Positions 6,902 to 11,351 of a DNA stretch of 11,351 bases are shown piece after piece (the stretch's first letter is position 1; each line of letters opens with the position of its first letter). Position numbers and translations under genes: made by a program. Below the pieces are notes generated by a model. The model was not told the origin of the DNA. It worked only from the letters and a program-made list of their open reading frames with translations, and did not search any database. This stretch comes from CAZGOM01 sp964542875 (GTDB taxonomy: Bacteria > Planctomycetota > Phycisphaerae > Phycisphaerales > Phycisphaeraceae): assembly GCA_964542875.1 (NCBI GenBank), contig CAZIWA010000161.1:1-11351 (forward strand), in the 5' to 3' direction.

Positions 6902-9900
6902 ATGTGGAATCAACGCGTGAAACTTGATTCGGGCTCGGGGTACTTCACCAGCCCGGAATTGCTGCTCAAAGGCGCTTTAGAAGCGCCGGGCGGGGTGGGG
7001 CTGTTTACAGGCCATCCGGCGTGGCCGGTTTCGGGGTTTTTCTCCAGCCTGCGCGCACTTGAGGCGGACCTTGCCAAAGAGGGAATCAGCGTGCGTGTGG
7101 GCCATTCCCCCGGGCAGGCCATTGCGCTTTTGACCGGAGCCAGGCTGCAGGGCAAGTCCGGCTTGTGCGTGATTCCCGGGCAAAGCGCCGATCAGGTGCT
7201 CCCGGATATTTTGCGCCTGACGGGAACGGTTGCGGGCACACCCGGCGCCGGGGCGGTGATCGCTTTTGGCGATTGGCCGATTCCCGTGGAGCCCAGCCCC
7301 GGGCTGGGGACAGACTCACGTGCCGTGGCGATGCGTGCAGGCCTGGTGCTGCTGGAGCCGTGCAGGGCGCAGGAGATCAAGGATTGGACGGCGCTGTCGC
7401 TGATGATCTCACGTGAATCGGGCCAGCCGGTGGGGCTGAGGTTGGCGGTGGGGGAAGCGCTTTCGGGCGTGGCGCACTGCCACCCGAATCATGACGCATC
7501 AATTCAACGGTTGACTCCGCAGGCGCCTGTGGTGACTGCGGCGGTGGGCCAGGGGTCGCCGGGGCATGAGTCGGGGCCGGTGGATGTGCAGCCGGGGCTG
7601 GCCCGGGTGCTGAGCATGGCCAAGGCGGCGGGGGTGAACAGTTTTTTCGATCGGCCTCAGAAGGATGAGGTGGTGGATCTGGGTTTTATCGCGGTGGGGT
7701 GGGCTTATGCTCCGCTGGCGCACGCGCTGGAGGACCTGGGGCTTACCGGTCGGTTCCCGGTTTTGAAGATGGGGCTGGTGAATCCGCTGGACAGTGCGCT
7801 GGTGTTGGAGTTTGCACGCAAGGTTTCAAAGATCGTGGTGGTGGAGCAAGGCGGGGCGATGGTGTTCCACCAGGTGAGCGATCTTCTGCAGGAGCAGCAT
7901 GAACCGCACAAACCTGGGCAAAAGCCGGTGGAGCTGACGAGCTGGAACGCCAGGCAGATGCCGGCTGGGCATCAATGGCTGCACCCTTCATGGCTGACGG
8001 AACGCATGGCCCCGGTGCTGCGTGACCACCCACTGCTGGCGGTGGATCTGACGCACGGAAGGCTCAATGCCGAGCTGGACCGGATTTCAGAAACGCTGGT
8101 GCTGCGCGTGCCGGTGCCGGACCGGACGGCGACGTTTTGCGCCGGATGCCCGCATCGTGAGACATCAGAGGTGCTGGCGGAGGTTAAACGGGATTTCGCC
8201 GATGCCCGGTTCATGGTGCGCAGGCATAAGCGCGAGCCCGTGGAAGTGGATGTCTTCGGAAGCGACGGCTGCATGACGCTGGCGCGCAACGCGCCGTTTG
8301 ATTCGCTGGGCATGTCGATGGTCGGGCCCGGTGTGGCTTTGAGCTCCTCCGCAGCGACAGGCCAGGGACAGCCCCCGCAGGGCCGGGCCACGCGCAGGTC
8401 CGTGGTGCTGATGGGCGATGGCGCATTTTTCCGGGATGGCTCCAGCACCGTGGCGGAAGCCATTCGAGCAGGGGATGAAGCGGTGTTCATCATCACCGAC
8501 AACAAGGTGGCGGCAAGCTCCGGCCTGGCGCCGCATGCGGGCACGCCAAGAGCCGGAGCGGGTAACGATAAGCAAGCGGTGAGAATCGAAACCGTGGTGG
8601 AAGGGATGCTGCCCCGGAAACCCAAAGCGGACGTGCGCGTGGTGCGCTTTAACCCGTCAGACCGGAGCCGGTACCGGAAGCTGCTGGAAAGCTCTCTTCT
8701 TGAACCAGGGGTCAAGATCCTCATCGCAGACAAGGAATGCGGGCTGACCCTCCATCGGCGCAGGTTTCAGGCGGAGCGGGCAACCATCAGCGACCAGGGA
8801 TTTCTGCCTCTGCAGCGGCACGTTCATATCGCGACTGAGGTGTGCGAGTTCTGCATGGAATGCACATCGCGAACGGGGTGCCCGGGCTTGACGGTGGAGA
8901 AGACCGAGCACGGCCCCAAGGTGCAGACAGACCGGTCTGACTGCGTGTCCGACGGGGCCTGCCACCGGCTTAATGCGTGCCCTGCGTTTGAGGAGGTGAT
9001 CGTTGAGCGGTCGCGCCCCAGCTATCACGCGGAAGAGCATATCGACCTGAACTTTTTGCCCCAGCCGGTGGAGTTTCTGCACGCATCGCAGGAGAGCTTC
9101 CGTGTGGTGGTGGCGGGCATCGGGGGATCGGGTGTGACCCTCACGGGGCAGATGCTCGCCCGGGCCGGCCATGCGATGGGGTACCGGGTGCAGGTGCTGG
9201 AATCGCGCGATCCGGCGCTGAGGACCGGCGGCGCGCAGGCACGGGTGCTGTTTTCCAGTGCGTCTTCGCGCATGCAGCTGGTGCCCGCGTGGCTGACGAT
9301 GGAAACGGGCGCCGGGCGGGCCGTCAGTGCGGGCGACCTGGACCCGATGGGGCCGTTTGTATCGCCGGAAGTGCCCTACGGCAAAGCCGATCTCCTGGTG
9401 GGGCTGGACCTCTACGAAGCCGGAGGCGTGGTGAGCGCCGAGCGCGGGGTGCGGGCGGTGACACCGCTGCGCACGGGCGCGGTGATCGACGGGCAGCCGC
9501 ACCCCACGGTGCGCATGCAGATGGGGTTGGAATCGCTGGAACCGGGGCCGGTGCTGCAGGCTCTTAAGCCGTGTCTGCATCCAGGGCATTTTCATGCGCC
9601 GTCGTTTTCGGGCGTGTGCGAGCGCATTTTTGGCCATCAGCGCTACACCAATACGGCGATGCTGGGGTACGCGTTTCAAAAAGGCCTTATCCCCGTCACG
9701 CTCGATGCGCTGGAACAAGCCGTGCGCGATGTGGTGAGCCAAGACGCCGACCGAAACCTTAAGGCCCTGGCGATCGGCCGGAAGATGGCGGTGAACCCGG
9801 AAGAATTCATTCTGGACCCCAACACGCCCCGGACATCGCCGGCCAAGGCACTACGCCACCGGGTGAACCTGCTGCGTGTGCATTACGGGTCTGGCAAACG

Positions 9901-10732
9901 CGGAAAAACCATCGGCAAGCGCTTTCGAATCCTGGTGCGCGAGGCGCATCGGAAAATGCCCAACCTTGGCCGGCATCCGCAGATTCTGCATGATCTGATC
10001 GTGAGGCTGCACGACTGCATTCTCTGGGCCGGGCCGGACTACGCGCGGGATTATCTGACGCGGGTGACGGCGATTTACACCAAAGATTCGCCGGACATGG
10101 GGTATGCCCTCACGCGCGCGGCGATCTGGAACCTGGCCCGGGTGATGTTGATCAAGGATGAAGTGTACGTGGCCACGCTGCTGACGCACCCGGAGAAATA
10201 CCGGATGGACCGCAAACGTTACGGCGTGAACCCGGCGCGCGGAGACCAGATCCACTACCGGCATTACAACCGGCCGGAAATCCGGCTTTTTGGCATCAAA
10301 ATGACATTCTCATGGCAGACGCGGGATTGGCAGCTCCGGATTCTGCGCAATATGGGTTTCATGCGCGCGCTGCCGGGTTGGCACCCGGATGAAGCGGAGT
10401 TTCGCGATTGGTACCAGAAGCTGCTGGACGGAGTCGACTGGCATCCCGGGCACGGACCCAAGGCGTATACCCGGTGGCTGAGCGTGATCTCCCGGCCGGA
10501 GAAGGCCACGGGGTTTAAGAACGTGCGGCTGGAACGCATGCAGGCAGTGAAGTTTCGGGTGGACCAGATCTTGAACACGCCGGCGGAGCAGTTTGAGCCC
10601 GGGCCTGATGATCTGCCGGGCCCGCTTTCGGGCTTTGATCCAGACAAGATGGAAGACCAGAGCGAGCCGGGGTCAACGCAGACGCTGATCCGGCCCCGGG
10701 TGGCGATGCGGGTGAGTTTGCCGATTCTTTGA
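6902..10732 (+). CDS. fused indolepyruvate:ferredoxin oxidoreductase (2-oxoacid oxidoreductase family)
   Basis: This 1276-residue product matches the bacterial single-chain enzyme that decarboxylates aryl- or branched 2-oxoacids to acyl-CoA and reduces ferredoxin. Domain order: pyrimidine-binding region (about 15-200), thiamine-diphosphate region with CAGCPHRE (413-420) and GDG (505-507) followed by DN (533-534), an iron-sulfur insert with Cys648, 651, 654, 660, 681, 687 and 693, a gamma domain from about 730 with GIGGSGVTLTG and an RTGGAQARV segment, and a DUF6537-like C-terminus from about 1000 containing KDEVYVATLL. The cysteine spacing fits the fused family. The N-terminal site expected to read Asn-Glu appears as Ser69-Pro70, so a key thiamine-activating Glu may be absent. 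The tail after about 1230 is Pro/Asp/Glu-rich. Other starts are a TTG at 6854 and an ATG at 6875; none has a good ribosome site. Substrate is unproven. Confidence 0.9.
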   Translation: MWNQRVKLDSGSGYFTSPELLLKGALEAPGGVGLFTGHPAWPVSGFFSSLRALEADLAKEGISVRVGHSPGQAIALLTGARLQGKSGLCVIPGQSADQVLPDILRLTGTVAGTPGAGAVIAFGDWPIPVEPSPGLGTDSRAVAMRAGLVLLEPCRAQEIKDWTALSLMISRESGQPVGLRLAVGEALSGVAHCHPNHDASIQRLTPQAPVVTAAVGQGSPGHESGPVDVQPGLARVLSMAKAAGVNSFFDRPQKDEVVDLGFIAVGWAYAPLAHALEDLGLTGRFPVLKMGLVNPLDSALVLEFARKVSKIVVVEQGGAMVFHQVSDLLQEQHEPHKPGQKPVELTSWNARQMPAGHQWLHPSWLTERMAPVLRDHPLLAVDLTHGRLNAELDRISETLVLRVPVPDRTATFCAGCPHRETSEVLAEVKRDFADARFMVRRHKREPVEVDVFGSDGCMTLARNAPFDSLGMSMVGPGVALSSSAATGQGQPPQGRATRRSVVLMGDGAFFRDGSSTVAEAIRAGDEAVFIITDNKVAASSGLAPHAGTPRAGAGNDKQAVRIETVVEGMLPRKPKADVRVVRFNPSDRSRYRKLLESSLLEPGVKILIADKECGLTLHRRRFQAERATISDQGFLPLQRHVHIATEVCEFCMECTSRTGCPGLTVEKTEHGPKVQTDRSDCVSDGACHRLNACPAFEEVIVERSRPSYHAEEHIDLNFLPQPVEFLHASQESFRVVVAGIGGSGVTLTGQMLARAGHAMGYRVQVLESRDPALRTGGAQARVLFSSASSRMQLVPAWLTMETGAGRAVSAGDLDPMGPFVSPEVPYGKADLLVGLDLYEAGGVVSAERGVRAVTPLRTGAVIDGQPHPTVRMQMGLESLEPGPVLQALKPCLHPGHFHAPSFSGVCERIFGHQRYTNTAMLGYAFQKGLIPVTLDALEQAVRDVVSQDADRNLKALAIGRKMAVNPEEFILDPNTPRTSPAKALRHRVNLLRVHYGSGKRGKTIGKRFRILVREAHRKMPNLGRHPQILHDLIVRLHDCILWAGPDYARDYLTRVTAIYTKDSPDMGYALTRAAIWNLARVMLIKDEVYVATLLTHPEKYRMDRKRYGVNPARGDQIHYRHYNRPEIRLFGIKMTFSWQTRDWQLRILRNMGFMRALPGWHPDEAEFRDWYQKLLDGVDWHPGHGPKAYTRWLSVISRPEKATGFKNVRLERMQAVKFRVDQILNTPAEQFEPGPDDLPGPLSGFDPDKMEDQSEPGSTQTLIRPRVAMRVSLPIL

Positions 10733-10736
10733 TGGG

Positions 10737-10762
10737 AAGGCCGTGGGTTTAGATGCCTTTTT
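10737..10762 (+). terminator. weak terminator-like hairpin after the oxidoreductase gene
   Basis: AAGGC (10737-10741) can pair with GCCTT (10755-10759) around a 13-base loop, and the 3' arm runs into TTTTT (10758-10762). The position, five bases after the stop codon, is right, but the stem is short and the loop long. Confidence 0.3.
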
Positions 10763-10860
10763 GCACCTGGTAATCCAGATGCGTGCCGCGGAAGGTGCGA
10801 CCCCGCCGGGATAAGACAAATCAGATGTGACCGCTCTGGTGTAAAGACGGGTGTATGACG

Positions 10861-10883
10861 GATTCTGCGGAGAGAGCAGATTC
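10861..10883 (+). other. hairpin in the leuS upstream region
   Basis: GATTCTGC (10861-10868) pairs with GCAGATTC (10876-10883) with one T-T mismatch, around the purine loop GGAGAGA. It would be part of the leuS leader only if transcription starts upstream of it. Confidence 0.4.
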
Positions 10884-10934
10884 AGGGAGATTGGTGGCTC
10901 AAGAGTTCACTTATGTCGGTGAAGGTGGTGGATC

Positions 10935-10961
10935 GGGAGCCGGCGGGACGCCGGCGCTCCC
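10935..10961. repeat. GC-rich palindromic element, likely a dispersed repeat
   Basis: GGGAGC (10935-10940) pairs with GCTCCC (10956-10961), and inside it CGGC (10941-10944) pairs with GCCG (10950-10953) across a GGGAC loop; a 7-bp GCCGGCG/CGCCGGC pairing is an alternative. There is no T tract, so it is not an intrinsic terminator. Its form (GCCGGCGGGACGCCGGCGCT) resembles short palindromes I recall recurring between genes in planctomycetes and other high-GC genomes. Repetition cannot be tested inside this window, where it occurs once. Confidence 0.45.
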
Positions 10962-11056
10962 GGCGCAGACGCAGAACCTGTCATGCACCCTGCAAAGGTT
11001 CAAATCATCCTTATGCTCGGGACTTTGTGCCTGATTTGAAGTATCTTGATGGGTCT

Positions 11057-11351
11057 ATGCAATACGACTTCAAAGCGATCGAATCCCGTTGGCAGGAACA
11101 GTGGGCAACGAACAAAACCTTCCGGGTGAACAACCCCGGGGAACAGGGTTTTAACCCTTCCAAGCCCAAGTATTACGTGCTGGATATGTTCCCCTACCCG
11201 TCGGGCGTGGGCCTGCACGTGGGCCACCCGCTTGGATACATCGCCACGGACATCGTCGCGCGCTATCGTCGCATGCAGGGGTTTAACGTGCTTCATCCGA
11301 TGGGGTATGACGCGTTTGGCCTGCCGGCGGAGCAGTTTGCCGTGGAGCATG
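11057..11351 (+). CDS. leuS: leucyl-tRNA synthetase, 5' part (cut by window edge)
   Basis: LeuRS charges tRNA-Leu with leucine in the cytoplasm. The 98 visible codons give the N-terminus of the class I catalytic domain. Residues 39-61 read as the diagnostic LeuRS block: YYVLDMFPYPSG followed by LHVGHPLGY, where HVGH (54-57) is the ATP-binding HIGH motif. Next come ATDIVARYRRMQGFNVLHPMG and DAFGLPAEQFA, also typical of bacterial LeuRS. An insert of about 12 residues (25-37) precedes the block. The frame stays open to the end of the window, so the rest of the gene, including the editing domain and KMSKS motif, lies beyond it. The ATG at 11057 is chosen because homology starts directly after it (YDFKAIESRWQEQW); no strong Shine-Dalgarno site precedes it. 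It is on the same strand as the oxidoreductase but 324 bases away, so probably a separate unit. Confidence 0.95.
   Translation, partial: MQYDFKAIESRWQEQWATNKTFRVNNPGEQGFNPSKPKYYVLDMFPYPSGVGLHVGHPLGYIATDIVARYRRMQGFNVLHPMGYDAFGLPAEQFAVEH

Larger units (their letters stand above)
10733..11056. other. 324-base non-coding stretch upstream of leuS
   Basis: No convincing gene is seen on either strand. It holds a weak terminator-like hairpin just after the oxidoreductase stop, two further hairpins (10861-10883 and 10935-10961), and presumably the leuS promoter, which I could not locate with confidence. Its length and the two hairpins leave room for a structured leuS leader. Confidence 0.6.

Noticed and set aside
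6703..6903. 67-codon upstream extension of the ketoacyl synthase frame (to 6903)
   Set aside because: The extension has no family similarity, overlaps the divergent gene's start region, and family homology begins right after the ATG at 6702.
8657..9742. 361-codon minus-strand open frame opposite the oxidoreductase
   Set aside because: It is rich in His, Arg and Pro with no domain, and lies fully antisense to a well-supported gene; the same holds for other antisense frames at 2366-3139 and 3873-4652.
10792..10805. AAGGTGCGACCCCG upstream of leuS, resembling the T-box antiterminator sequence
   Set aside because: It matches most of the T-box consensus, but the TGG core that pairs with the tRNA acceptor end is broken (TGCG), there is no visible Stem I or specifier loop, and no terminator follows. 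Probably chance.
10998..11012. AGGTTCAAATC resembling a tRNA T-arm
   Set aside because: The flanking bases do not form the T-stem, and no acceptor, D or anticodon arms can be built around it.

Overview
The window is a high-GC bacterial chromosome segment with seven protein genes (one cut by the right edge), no visible mobile element, CRISPR array, tRNA or rRNA. Gene content and style suggest a planctomycete, possibly of the Phycisphaerae: a bacterial-type LeuRS, an SMC-kleisin partner ScpB, a DUF58/transglutaminase pair, a fused indolepyruvate:ferredoxin oxidoreductase, and little use of strong Shine-Dalgarno sites. This assignment is an inference from style; no marker gene settles it.

Layout. 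A strong hairpin terminator at 5-50 isolates an upstream gene from scpB (90-692). A lipoprotein gene (946-1416) follows, then a DUF58 gene (1576-2874) whose stop overlaps the start of a TgpA-like transmembrane transglutaminase gene (2871-5219). These three probably form an envelope module. Convergent to it, on the minus strand, is a FabF-like beta-ketoacyl synthase (5416-6702). A roughly 200-base divergent region separates it from a 1276-codon indolepyruvate:ferredoxin oxidoreductase (6902-10732). A 324-base non-coding stretch with two hairpins leads to the 5' end of leuS (11057 to the edge).

How they may work together. The DUF58 and transglutaminase proteins are a recurrent pair in bacteria, usually with a MoxR AAA+ ATPase; here no MoxR gene lies in the window and a small lipoprotein takes the upstream position. 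The ketoacyl synthase and the oxidoreductase are divergent neighbours and could be co-regulated: one makes acyl- or aryl-acyl-CoA from 2-oxoacids, the other condenses acyl chains. The metabolic link is only a hypothesis. The most notable sequence oddity is that the N-terminal thiamine-site region of the oxidoreductase seems to have lost the Asn-Glu pair usual in the family, while the cofactor-binding motifs elsewhere in the protein are kept. No clearly new system is visible; most of the window is ordinary core genome with a few points worth checking.
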